Assembly: GCA_003142595.1 (NCBI GenBank)
Contig: PLMU01000017.1
Location: 1-37,198 of the forward strand
Direction: 5' to 3'
Origin: Phycisphaerales bacterium
GTDB lineage: Bacteria; Planctomycetota; Phycisphaerae; Sedimentisphaerales; UBA12454
DNA: 37,198 nt
Shown: piece by piece, positions 8,131 through 15,754 of the stretch
How the letters are laid out: every line of letters starts with the position of its first letter
How positions within the stretch are numbered: position 1 is the stretch's first letter
The notes under the pieces: generated by a model
The model's database searches: none
Seen by the model: the letters and a program-made list of their open reading frames with translations, nothing else
What the model was told of the DNA's origin: nothing
Translations under genes and position numbers: made by a program

Positions 8131-9264
8131 ATGAAAGAAGAGCTTATCAAACTGGCCAAGGAACACGGGACGCCGCTGTTTATTATTGACCACGCCAAAA
8201 TACGGGAGAATTTTCAGACATTTAAGAAGAATCTGCCGAATGTTCAGGCTTATTACGCGGTAAAGGCAAACTCCAATCAGGAAATTATCAAAACCCTGTT
8301 CAACGAAGGGGCGAGTTTCGATGTCGCTTCGTATAACGAGTTTATGCAGATTTATAACCAGATAAAAAGCTTCAAAAAGGCGGAAAAAGACTTTTTTATC
8401 TGGGACAAAATCATCTTCTCCAATACCATCAAAGACAAAGACACTTTAAGAAAAATCAAAAGATATAAGCCTTTGGTAACTTATGATAATGCCGAAGAGG
8501 TGGACAAGATAAAGGAAAATTGCGAGACGGCTGGGCTGGTTTTGCGATTGAAGGTGCCGGATACGGGGTCGCAGGTTGAGATGAGCTCGAAATTCGGAGC
8601 TGAGCCGAGCGATGCGGCGGGACTGATAAAAAAAGTTTTCGATTCGGGACTTGCGGTTGAAGGTTTGAGCTTTCATGTCGGAAGTCAATGCACGAATTTC
8701 GATAATTACGCGGTCGCGCTGCAGATTACATCTGAAATTTTTAATGAAGCCAGAAAGAACGGCTATAATCTGAAAATAGTCGATATCGGCGGCGGGTTTC
8801 CGGCGTCTTATGATGCGGGTGTGCCGCGGTTCGAGCGGCTTGCGGAGATAATTGAATCGGAATGTAAAAGGCTATTTCCGGCGGATATAGAAATTATAGC
8901 TGAGCCGGGCAGGTTTATGGTTGCGACGACGGCGGTGCTGGTGTCGGAAATTATCGGCAAGGCGGTCAGAAACGGCAAGATATTCTATCATATAAACGAC
9001 GGCGTATATCATACGTTTTCGGGCATTGTTTACGACCACTGGATACCGAATTTCCAGCCGTTCAGGGATGGGCCGATAGAAGTTTGCGCGGTTGTCGGGC
9101 CGACGTGCGATAGTTTCGATAAAATATCGCTGTCGGAGCAGCTGCCGGCGGACCTTAAACTCGGCGATTACCTTTATACGGAAAATATCGGAGCATACAG
9201 CGTTGCATCATCGACGAAATTCAACGGGTTCGAAGGAGCGAAGATACTGCACATTAATAATTAG
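8131..9264 (+). CDS. Fold-III PLP-dependent decarboxylase (ornithine/lysine decarboxylase family)
   Basis: At 377 residues, this matches the eukaryote-like (alanine racemase fold) basic amino acid decarboxylases. The PLP-binding lysine is K45 in YYAVKANSN. The glycine loop GGGFPAS follows at 220-226, EPGRF at 258-262 contacts the cofactor phosphate, and GPTCDSFDK carries the active-site Cys at about residue 326. The CDSxD arrangement favours ornithine decarboxylase (ornithine to putrescine, EC 4.1.1.17) over diaminopimelate decarboxylase. Lysine/ornithine dual specificity or carboxynorspermidine decarboxylase cannot be excluded. AAGGAAG lies just upstream of ATG 8131. The secreted hydrolase and kdu genes follow on the same strand, but a polyamine role does not obviously connect to them. 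Confidence 0.88.
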   Translation: MKEELIKLAKEHGTPLFIIDHAKIRENFQTFKKNLPNVQAYYAVKANSNQEIIKTLFNEGASFDVASYNEFMQIYNQIKSFKKAEKDFFIWDKIIFSNTIKDKDTLRKIKRYKPLVTYDNAEEVDKIKENCETAGLVLRLKVPDTGSQVEMSSKFGAEPSDAAGLIKKVFDSGLAVEGLSFHVGSQCTNFDNYAVALQITSEIFNEARKNGYNLKIVDIGGGFPASYDAGVPRFERLAEIIESECKRLFPADIEIIAEPGRFMVATTAVLVSEIIGKAVRNGKIFYHINDGVYHTFSGIVYDHWIPNFQPFRDGPIEVCAVVGPTCDSFDKISLSEQLPADLKLGDYLYTENIGAYSVASSTKFNGFEGAKILHINN

Positions 9265-9295
9265 TTGTTAGTTGCTGGTTGATAGTCGCTAGTAT
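9261..9295. repeat. Degenerate heptamer tandem repeat (TTAGTTG-like x5)
   Basis: Five successive 7-mers read TTAGTTG, TTAGTTG, CTGGTTG, ATAGTCG and CTAGTAT. The first contains the TAG stop of the decarboxylase gene, so the repeat begins inside the coding sequence. It parallels the 7-bp repeat at 5593. Confidence 0.5.
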
Positions 9296-9314
9296 TTGGT
9301 ATAAGGAATATGAG

Positions 9315-10154
9315 ATGAAGAAAATAATTTTTGCGGCAGTAATAATCCTTAATGTTTTATCATTTGCCTGGGCGGGGGATATGAAGATGGATGTTGAATA
9401 CGGGAAAGCGGGGGATGAAACACTGCTGCTGGATGTAAACTCGCCGAATGGCGCTGGGCCGTTTCCGATAGCGATAATTGTGCACGGTGGCGGGTGGACT
9501 CGCGGCGATAAGCAGGGCGATGAAAAGGTTTTATTTGCGCCGCTGACTGACGCGAATTTCGTAGTGGTTTCGATTAATTACCGGCTTGCGCCGAAGAATA
9601 AATGGCCTGCGTGTATAGATGATGTTCTAACCGCAATCAAATGGGTCAAGGCCAACGCGGCCAAATTCAAAGGCGACCCGGACAAGGTTGCGCTATTCGG
9701 CTATTCGGCCGGCGGGCAGCTTGCCTGTCTTGCGGCGGTGATTGCGGAGAAGGAGACGACTGTGCAGGCGGTGGTAGGATTAGCTGCGCCAACGGATTTG
9801 GTGTTTGACTCGCTGCGGCGCGGGAATGTATCGTCATATTTGAAAGATTTGTTTGGATTGCAGGGTGCTGACGTCAATACGCCGCAGACGGTGCAGATAA
9901 TTTGGGAGGCTTCGCCGATAAATCATTTGCATACGGGTTTGCCGCCGTTTCTGCTGGTGCACGGGACAGCGGATAAGTCTGTGCCTTATCAGTTGTCGCT
10001 GAATTTTCAGGACAGGCTTAAAGAGTTTAAGGTGCCATGCGAACTTATTACGGTAAACGGAGCATCGCACAAGATTGTCGAATGGGGCAGTTTCGACGCT
10101 GATTTTACGAAGAAAATTGTCGATTGGTTGAATAAGACGCTGAATAAAAAATGA
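9315..10154 (+). CDS. Secreted alpha/beta hydrolase (acetyl esterase/BD-FAE-like)
   Basis: This 279-residue esterase starts with a signal peptide (MKKIIFAAVIILNVLSFAWA, cleavage near residue 20). It carries the hormone-sensitive-lipase/esterase marks: oxyanion-hole HGGGW near residue 57, nucleophile GYSAGG near residue 132, catalytic Asp in HGTADKSVP near residue 217, and His in GASHKI near residue 250. Secreted esterases of this kind remove acetyl or feruloyl groups from plant or algal polysaccharides. ATG 9315 is chosen over the upstream TTG 9279 because it starts the signal peptide and has AAGGA seven bases upstream. Position just before kduI-kduD suggests deacetylation of a uronate-containing polymer such as pectin; that is inference. 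Confidence 0.87.
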   Translation: MKKIIFAAVIILNVLSFAWAGDMKMDVEYGKAGDETLLLDVNSPNGAGPFPIAIIVHGGGWTRGDKQGDEKVLFAPLTDANFVVVSINYRLAPKNKWPACIDDVLTAIKWVKANAAKFKGDPDKVALFGYSAGGQLACLAAVIAEKETTVQAVVGLAAPTDLVFDSLRRGNVSSYLKDLFGLQGADVNTPQTVQIIWEASPINHLHTGLPPFLLVHGTADKSVPYQLSLNFQDRLKEFKVPCELITVNGASHKIVEWGSFDADFTKKIVDWLNKTLNKK

Positions 10155-10174
10155 TTTAACCGGAGAATTGAAAA

Positions 10175-11005
10175 GTGGAAACGCGATACAGTGCCGATGC
10201 GGTAAGATTTGAGAGAATGAATACAGAAGAGGTTAGAAATACTTTTCTGGTGAGAACTCTTTTTGCGCCGGACAAGGTGGAACTGATATATTGGTTTGAT
10301 GACAGGGCGATAATCGGCTCGGCTGTTCCTGCGGGCAAGCCTTTGAAATTAGAGGCGGGCGAACAAATGGCGAGCAAATATTTTGCCGAGAGGCGCGAAC
10401 TGGGCGTTATAAATATCGGCGATGCGGGAATTATTACGGTTGACGGGAAAAAATTTAATCTGGCTCACAAGGATTTGCTTTATATACCAAAAGGCAGCAA
10501 GGATATTCAATTCGAAAGCGCGAACGCGGGGAAAAACGCGAAATTTTATATCGTAAGTTATCCGGCGCATAAGGAATACCCTTTGGCGGCGGCGAAACAA
10601 AGCGAGACGCAGGCGGCTGCGCTTGGCAGCGAAGCAGAAGCGAATAAAAGAACCATACATAAATATGTTCATCCGGACGGGATAAAAAGCTGTCAGCTTG
10701 TGATGGGATGCACGGACATTGCGGGCGGAAGCGTTTGGAACACGATGCCGGGACATACGCATATCAGACGGACAGAAGTTTATTTGTATTTCGCGGTGGA
10801 CGCGAATGCGGTTGTATTTCATTTTATGGGCAAGCCGGAGCAGACGCGGCATATCGTTGTCAGGAATGAGCAGGTTGTGCTTTCGCCGAGCTGGTCGATT
10901 CACAGCGGAGCGGGGCTGAAAAATTATAGTTTCGTTTGGGCGATGGGCGGCGAAAATCAGGATTTTTCGGATATGCAGGGATTTTCATTGGAGCAGATAA
11001 AATGA
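10175..11005 (+). CDS. kduI: 5-dehydro-4-deoxy-D-glucuronate isomerase
   Basis: At 276 residues, this is the normal KduI length. It isomerises 5-keto-4-deoxyuronate, produced by lyases acting on pectin and other uronate polymers, to 2,5-diketo-3-deoxygluconate (EC 5.3.1.17). The cupin metal site is visible as PGHTHIRRTEVY (two His and a Glu) near residues 192-203, with the final His in WSIHSG near residue 245. The N-terminal METRYSADAV is typical of the family. The start is GTG, 20 bases after the esterase, with CGGAG upstream. Its stop overlaps the kduD start by four bases (ATGA), so the two are translationally coupled. Confidence 0.96.
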   Translation: METRYSADAVRFERMNTEEVRNTFLVRTLFAPDKVELIYWFDDRAIIGSAVPAGKPLKLEAGEQMASKYFAERRELGVINIGDAGIITVDGKKFNLAHKDLLYIPKGSKDIQFESANAGKNAKFYIVSYPAHKEYPLAAAKQSETQAAALGSEAEANKRTIHKYVHPDGIKSCQLVMGCTDIAGGSVWNTMPGHTHIRRTEVYLYFAVDANAVVFHFMGKPEQTRHIVVRNEQVVLSPSWSIHSGAGLKNYSFVWAMGGENQDFSDMQGFSLEQIK

Positions 11006-11763
11006 TTTTAGATAAATTTAAACTCGACGGGAAAGTAGCGATAGTAACGGGTGCGGCAAAAGGGCTCGGCAGGGCGATTGCGGAAGGATTGGCTGAGGCG
11101 GGGGCGGATATTTGCGCGGTCGATATTCTCGATATGAAAGAGACGAATCGCCAGATTGAAAAGCTCGGGCGGAAATGCGTAACGGTAAAAGCAGATTTAA
11201 GCACGAAAGACTGTGTTGCGGAGATTGTTGATACTGCCGTCGAAAAATTAGGTGGAATTGATATTCTTGTGAATAACGCAGGAATAATACGCAGGGCGCC
11301 GTTCGTTGAGTTTAGCGAAAAAGACTGGGACGATGTGATGAATATAAATATTCGCACGCTGTTTTTTTTGAGCCAGGCGGTAGCGAAAATTTTTATTAAG
11401 CAGGGCAGGGGCGGAAAAATTATCAATACGGCATCGATGCTGAGCTTTCAGGGCGGGATACTTGTGCCGTCATATACAGCGTCGAAAAGCGCGGTGGCGG
11501 GATTAACGAGACTGATGGCGAATGAACTTGCGAAAAATAATATAAATGTCAACGCGATTGCGCCGGGGTATATGGCGACTGATAATACCGCACCAATCAG
11601 GCAGGATGCGGCGCGGAGCAAGACGATTCTCGATAGGATTTCTGCGGGAAGATGGGGCGAGCCGGAAGATTTGAAAGGGGCGGTTGTGTTTCTTGCGTCT
11701 GAGGCGTCGGCGTATCTGTGCGGGGCGATTATACCTGTCGACGGCGGGTGGCTGACACGATAG
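11002..11763 (+). CDS. kduD: 2-dehydro-3-deoxy-D-gluconate 5-dehydrogenase
   Basis: This 253-residue short-chain dehydrogenase acts after KduI, reducing 2,5-diketo-3-deoxygluconate to 2-keto-3-deoxygluconate with NADH (EC 1.1.1.127). The cofactor loop TGAAKGLGRA lies near residue 16 and NNAG near residue 90. The catalytic Ser, Tyr and Lys are in INTASML and YTASKSA (residues about 142-159), and the C-terminus has the usual PVDGGWLTR. The start is ATG 11002, overlapping the kduI stop; an upstream in-frame start inside kduI is not needed. The last bases of the gene recur at 13705-13727, downstream of the next two genes. Confidence 0.95.
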   Translation: MILDKFKLDGKVAIVTGAAKGLGRAIAEGLAEAGADICAVDILDMKETNRQIEKLGRKCVTVKADLSTKDCVAEIVDTAVEKLGGIDILVNNAGIIRRAPFVEFSEKDWDDVMNINIRTLFFLSQAVAKIFIKQGRGGKIINTASMLSFQGGILVPSYTASKSAVAGLTRLMANELAKNNINVNAIAPGYMATDNTAPIRQDAARSKTILDRISAGRWGEPEDLKGAVVFLASEASAYLCGAIIPVDGGWLTR

Positions 11764-12010
11764 TAATATATGCATATTTTGAATTATATTGACATTATTT
11801 AATTGACAAATCCAGGCTTAGTGATAGCCTATAATCTATAAACAACGAGACGAGATAAGCAAAACAGGGCGCAACTAACAACGTAGTCGTGTTCACAGCC
11901 GCGGCGAAAAGTATATTAGTGTCAGTGTCAAACGGCTAAAGAACAATAGGTGGTTCTGGATAGTATTTCAGATTATGAGGAAGTAAGGACATCGAGGAGG
12001 TGTTTTAAAA

Positions 12011-12952
12011 ATGGCAGAGGAATTGTCATGGAGCTACCCAGTAAGTGCTTGGTATAAGGTGGGGAATATATACATCGAACCCACAAACCATTGCAATTTA
12101 CGATGTGTAATGTGCCCGCACAGCAAACTGACGATGAAAGAGGGGTTTATGGACTGGGATTTATTTCTAAAAATAGTGAATGATATTTCCTTATATAATC
12201 CTGAGACATTTATACAATTGTTTTATGTGGGCGAATCGCTGCTGCATCCGAGGATTTTGGAGATGTTAAAACATCTGAAGCAAAATAATTTTAGAGTCCA
12301 TTTAGCCACAAACACCACTCTTTTGAATGAAAAGATGGCCTATGGCTTGATTAATGCCGGGTTGGATTTTATTACATTTTCTTTTGAGGGCGTAGATAAA
12401 GAAAGTTATGAGTCAATAAGAATAGGTGCAAATTATGAAAGTGTGTTGGAGAACATACTTGGGTTTTTGCGTATAAAGGATAAAGAAAAAACCAATATTC
12501 ATGTAGCAATAGAAATAATTGGAATGAATGCTACAAAAGATAAAATTCCCGTTTTCACGGACAGATTTAAGGGATTACCGGTTGACGAAATTCGCATAAA
12601 ACCGTTTCTTGGCTGGGCTGGAACAGTAGGTTATGACAAAATAGCCGTTAAATCCTCCGGCAAACCAACCTATCCGTGCAATAGACCTTGGAGGATGCTG
12701 GCAATTACATGGGACGGTTTATTTTTGCCGTGTTGTGTGGATGCTGAAAAAAAGTGCATTATAGGTGACGCGCATAACGACTCCATAGCAGATATATGGA
12801 ATGGTGAAAAGATGCAAGTCCTGAGAAAAAAAATGAGAAACGGAAAATACGATGAAATCGAGTTGTGCAAAAATTGTAAAGACATAGAACTGTTGTCTGA
12901 ACGCTTTACATTCCCGAAAATGAATAACAACTATGCCGCAGGCACGAAATGA
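12011..12952 (+). CDS. Radical SAM/SPASM domain protein
   Basis: This 313-residue protein binds a [4Fe-4S] cluster at C28, C32 and C35 (CNLRCVMC) and should cleave S-adenosylmethionine to make a radical. Its C-terminal part is a SPASM domain: Cys at about 223, the pair 241-242, 249, 286 and 289 (LPCCVDAEKKC, LCKNC) can ligate auxiliary clusters. ATG 12011 has a very strong ribosome-binding site (GAGGAGG) and a 247-base non-coding leader after kduD. The next gene is a phosphoglycosyl transferase, so a role in sugar or lipid-linked glycan modification is likely. SPASM proteins also modify peptides, but no small peptide gene is evident beside it. The substrate is unknown. Confidence 0.86.
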   Translation: MAEELSWSYPVSAWYKVGNIYIEPTNHCNLRCVMCPHSKLTMKEGFMDWDLFLKIVNDISLYNPETFIQLFYVGESLLHPRILEMLKHLKQNNFRVHLATNTTLLNEKMAYGLINAGLDFITFSFEGVDKESYESIRIGANYESVLENILGFLRIKDKEKTNIHVAIEIIGMNATKDKIPVFTDRFKGLPVDEIRIKPFLGWAGTVGYDKIAVKSSGKPTYPCNRPWRMLAITWDGLFLPCCVDAEKKCIIGDAHNDSIADIWNGEKMQVLRKKMRNGKYDEIELCKNCKDIELLSERFTFPKMNNNYAAGTK

Positions 12953-12986
12953 AACATTCAAAATGAATAAAAAAAACTGACCCATA

Positions 12987-13649
12987 TTGAGCTTTTTGAT
13001 TTCTGATTCTGATTTTTTAGGAACGATTAAATTAGTGGAACCGGTTATTAAACGAATTTTTGATATATTAATTTCGACTTTGGCGATAGTATTTTTATTT
13101 CCGGTCATTATTCTTGTCCCTATAGTTATAAAACTGACGAGTAAAGGGTCGGCGATTTTCAGGCAGGAAAGGGTGGGTAAAAATGGCAAGCCGTTTATTT
13201 TTTATAAATTCCGAACAATGAAATTAGATGTTGACGCCTTTGGACTGAGTCCAACCTCCAGTGATGACCCAAGACTGACAAGAACAGGAAGATTTCTGCG
13301 AGAGTATTCGCTTGACGAATTGCCCCAGCTGTTCAATATTCTAAAAGGGGAGATGAGTATTGTTGGACCTCGGCCACTATACATTTCACAAATGCTGAAA
13401 TGGAATGAACAACAAAAGAAACGCTTGCTTGTCAAGCCCGGTTTAACTGGATTGGCGCAGATATCCGGACGGGGAGAATTGACACATGAGGAAAAACTCA
13501 AACTCGATGTTAAGTATGTGGAGACAGCAGGTTTTTGGGCCGATGTAAAAATAGTTCTGACGACTATTATTCGGGTGTTTGGACGAAAAAATATATATGA
13601 AAAAAGACAGTTACAGTCTAAGGAACCTGAAGGGGAAATAGGAAATTAG
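12987..13649 (+). CDS. Monotopic phosphoglycosyl transferase (bacterial sugar transferase family)
   Basis: About 200-220 residues, this is the catalytic core of the WcaJ/PglC type family (PF02397). The family transfers a sugar-1-phosphate from a UDP-sugar to undecaprenyl phosphate at the inner face of the membrane, the first step of capsule, exopolysaccharide or glycoprotein glycan synthesis. Visible are the re-entrant membrane helix (IKRIFDILISTLAIVFLFPVI), RQERVGKNG, YKFRTM, the catalytic Asp-Glu in SLDELPQ, and GPRPL and PGLTGLAQ. It is a short form without the polytopic N-terminal domain of WcaJ. The start is unclear: TTG 12987 gives 220 residues, GTG 13035 gives a start nearer the family norm. 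It lies 34 bases after the radical SAM gene. Confidence 0.9.
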   Translation: MSFLISDSDFLGTIKLVEPVIKRIFDILISTLAIVFLFPVIILVPIVIKLTSKGSAIFRQERVGKNGKPFIFYKFRTMKLDVDAFGLSPTSSDDPRLTRTGRFLREYSLDELPQLFNILKGEMSIVGPRPLYISQMLKWNEQQKKRLLVKPGLTGLAQISGRGELTHEEKLKLDVKYVETAGFWADVKIVLTTIIRVFGRKNIYEKRQLQSKEPEGEIGN

Positions 13650-13704
13650 AAGGCAGAAAATATATTGCTTATCGATAATAAACTTAGGCCAATCTGAAGT
13701 ATTA

Positions 13705-13727
13705 ACGGCGGGTGGCTGATGCGATAA
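13705..13727. repeat. Copy of the kduD 3' end
   Basis: ACGGCGGGTGGCTGA at 13705-13719 is identical to 11741-11755, near the end of kduD, and the next eight bases differ at three positions. The copy lies in the gap after the phosphoglycosyl transferase, so the two glycan genes sit between kduD and a fragment of its end. A remnant of another short-chain dehydrogenase is an alternative, because DGGWLT is a common ending in that family. Confidence 0.55.
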
Positions 13728-13743
13728 TCGGGTTTCCTATAAA

Positions 13744-15246
13744 TCAATCTATCTCGGCGGCGCGACGTTTTGCCATAACACTGTGCCGACGTCCATAAAA
13801 GAAGTAAATGAGGATTCCTATTACCATCCAGATTGCCAGCCGCAGCCAATTCGCCGCTGGAAGTGAGAACATAAGAAGCAGGCACAAAAGCGCGCCGAGA
13901 ATTGGTATGAGCGGCACCCAGGGACAACGAAAAGGCCGATGCGCCTCTGGGTGGTGATATCGCATAATAAGAACTGACAAACACACAATAATAAACGCAA
14001 ACAGTGTTCCGATATTGACCAGTTCGGCCAGGATTCCCAGGGGAATGAGCGAGGCTAACGTTCCGACTGCCAGGCCGGTCAGGATGGTTGATTTCCAAGG
14101 CGTGCGGAAACGCAGGTGGATGTCGGCAAAGAAACTTTCGGGGAGCAAGCCATCACGTGCCATCGCGAGAAGCACACGCGGCTGGCTGAGCATAAGCACA
14201 AGGAGAACAGATGTGATGCCGGCGACGGCGCCAAGTGAGATGACGAATTGTCCCCAGTGCAGGCCGACTCTCTGGAACGCGGCGGCGACGGGGGCATCGG
14301 TGTCTATCTGGTCGTAGGGAACCATTCCGGTAAGCACAATTGTTACGGCGATATAAAGAATGGTGCAGATGATGAGCGAGGTGATGATTCCGAATGGGAC
14401 GTCACGCTGAGGATTGCGCGCCTCTTCGGCGTGGGTCGAAACGGAGTCGAAACCTATGTAGGCGAAGAAAATCATCGCGGCACCGGCCATCATTCCGACG
14501 GGTGAGCCATCAGGACCGGTTTGGCCCCAGAGCGTTTTGCCAAAGAGACTCAGACCTGTCCAGCCAAATGGGGCGAATGGATGCCAATTTGCGGCTTTAA
14601 CGTAGAATGCGCCTGCTGCGATAACGAGCAGCACTACGGTGACTTTTATGACGACCATTGCGTTGTTGAAACGGGAGCTTTCGCGAATGCCAATCACCAG
14701 GACGGTAGTAACAATCGCGACGATTACCAGAGCTGGCAAATCGAATAAGCTGCCGGTTGGTATAAAGAGCCCTTTGGCGGGGTCGAAATCAAATGGCGCA
14801 GTGGAAAGGGCGAGCGAAACGTGGATGTGAAAAATGCTTAGAAAATTTTGAAAATATTTCGACCAGCCGTGAGCGACAGATGCGGAGGCGACAGTGTATT
14901 CGAGGACGAGGTCCCAGCCGATTATCCAGGCGAGCAATTCGCCCAGTGTGGCGTAGGCATAAGTATAAGCTGAGCCTGCCACGGGAGCCATTGAGGCGAA
15001 TTCCGCATAACAGAGGGCGGAAAAAATACAGGCAAATCCGGCGACGACGAACGAAATTAATAATGCCGGGCCTGCCTTATAGTGGGCGGCGTAACCGGTA
15101 ACAACGAAAATGCCGGCTCCGATGACGCAGCCGATTCCGAGACTTGTGAGCGACCAGGGGCCAAGGACGCGTTTGAGGCGATTGTCACTTTGCATTTCCT
15201 CGTGGAGCAGACTAAGCGGTTTTCTCTTGAATAAATTTTTGTACAT
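13744..15246 (-). CDS. APC-superfamily amino acid permease
   Basis: This protein of about 500 residues with about 12-13 membrane helices belongs to the amino acid-polyamine-organocation superfamily, closest in look to the cationic amino acid transporter group. The N-terminal LGIGCVIGAGIFVVTG (helix 1) is the family hallmark. It is followed by YAEFASMAPVAGSAYTYAYATLGE and later by FFAYIGFDSVSTHAEEARNPQRDVP, the conserved loop after helix 6. Start options are ATG 15270 or ATG 15246 (MYKNLFKRKPLS); the latter fits the usual N-terminus, and neither has a good ribosome-binding site. It is convergent with the phosphoglycosyl transferase and stands alone on the minus strand. Substrate specificity is not determined. 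Confidence 0.9.
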   Translation of the reverse strand: MYKNLFKRKPLSLLHEEMQSDNRLKRVLGPWSLTSLGIGCVIGAGIFVVTGYAAHYKAGPALLISFVVAGFACIFSALCYAEFASMAPVAGSAYTYAYATLGELLAWIIGWDLVLEYTVASASVAHGWSKYFQNFLSIFHIHVSLALSTAPFDFDPAKGLFIPTGSLFDLPALVIVAIVTTVLVIGIRESSRFNNAMVVIKVTVVLLVIAAGAFYVKAANWHPFAPFGWTGLSLFGKTLWGQTGPDGSPVGMMAGAAMIFFAYIGFDSVSTHAEEARNPQRDVPFGIITSLIICTILYIAVTIVLTGMVPYDQIDTDAPVAAAFQRVGLHWGQFVISLGAVAGITSVLLVLMLSQPRVLLAMARDGLLPESFFADIHLRFRTPWKSTILTGLAVGTLASLIPLGILAELVNIGTLFAFIIVCLSVLIMRYHHPEAHRPFRCPWVPLIPILGALLCLLLMFSLPAANWLRLAIWMVIGILIYFFYGRRHSVMAKRRAAEID

Positions 15247-15383
15247 ATCGAATCTCAGGAAGTGTAACATTTAAATATATACTTCCATCGAGCTAAGACG
15301 TTAACATTTAACTCTTGAAAAGTCAATAATTTATGCTAATCTTTCAGTGCGAATCGGCCGGTTTGGCAAATTGCTTAATCTTC

Positions 15384-15412
15384 TTGCAAAACTTGCAATC
15401 GGTCTGTAAATT
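15384..15412 (+). promoter_or_regulatory. Probable sigma-70-type promoter of the tRNA pair
   Basis: TTGCAA (15384-15389) and TAAATT (15407-15412) are separated by 17 bases and end 24 bases before the first tRNA, which suits a short tRNA leader. Confidence 0.5.
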
Positions 15413-15436
15413 AAGGCTGTTTAAAGGTTTTAGACA

Positions 15437-15510
15437 GGGCTCGTAGCTCAGTCTGGTAGAGCAGTAGACTCATAATCTATTGGTCCAAGGTTCAAATCCT
15501 TGCGGGCCCA
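15437..15510 (+). tRNA. tRNA with CAT anticodon (Met elongator, or Ile2)
   Basis: This 74-base cloverleaf has acceptor stem GGGCTCG/CGGGCCC, D-arm TAGCTCAG, anticodon loop CTCATAA and T-arm CAAGG-TTCAAAT-CCTTG, with discriminator A. CCA is not encoded. The anticodon stem lacks the three G-C pairs of initiator tRNA. CAT can also belong to the lysidine-modified Ile tRNA, and sequence alone does not separate these here. Confidence 0.93.
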
Positions 15511-15526
15511 GTAATTAAATGGTTAT

Positions 15527-15597
15527 TGGGGAATAGTGTAACGGTAGCACGAGTGGCTCTGAACCATTTAGTCAAGGTTCGAATCCTTGTTCCCCAG
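15527..15597 (+). tRNA. tRNA-Gln (CTG)
   Basis: This 71-base cloverleaf has acceptor TGGGGAA/TTCCCCA, the weak first pair and G discriminator typical of glutamine tRNAs, anticodon loop CTCTGAA (anticodon CTG) and T-arm CAAGG-TTCGAAT-CCTTG. CCA is not encoded. It lies 16 bases after the CAT tRNA and probably shares its transcript. Confidence 0.93.
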
Positions 15598-15601
15598 TTA
15601 A

Positions 15602-15632
15602 ATCCCCGTCATTTATGGTGGGGATATTTTTT
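15602..15632 (+). terminator. Intrinsic terminator after the tRNA pair
   Basis: ATCCCCGTC (15602-15610) pairs with GGTGGGGAT (15617-15625, with two G-T pairs) around a 6-base loop, followed by ATTTTTT. Confidence 0.8.
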
Positions 15633-15754
15633 AAAATAATGGGGGTTTTGGTTGTAAATAATTTGTTCTGCATTTAGAATTGCAATTTAAGTATAGACAA
15701 TAAGACCAAAATGAAAGTTCGCCTCTGGCGGATTGATATGGGAAAAGTCAGTTT

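Noticed and set aside
7930-8193. Minus-strand frame containing VIPVQTGIQ
   Set aside because: The peptide arises from the REP-like palindrome at 8011-8040 and the frame overlaps the decarboxylase start; not a gene.
11764-12010. Possible riboswitch and promoter in the leader of the radical SAM gene (TTGACA at 11803, TATAAT at 11830, small hairpin AGAAC/GTTCT)
   Set aside because: The -35 and -10 spacing is 21 bases, too long for a standard promoter, and no known riboswitch core (cyclic-di-GMP, SAM, cobalamin) could be recognised.
13744-15101. Plus-strand open frames across the APC permease
   Set aside because: They are shadows of the high-GC minus-strand gene, with no recognisable protein features.
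15633-15754. M-box Mg2+ riboswitch upstream of the Nramp-like gene
   Set aside because: Only about 120 bases are available between the tRNA terminator and the start codon and no M-box conserved blocks are seen.
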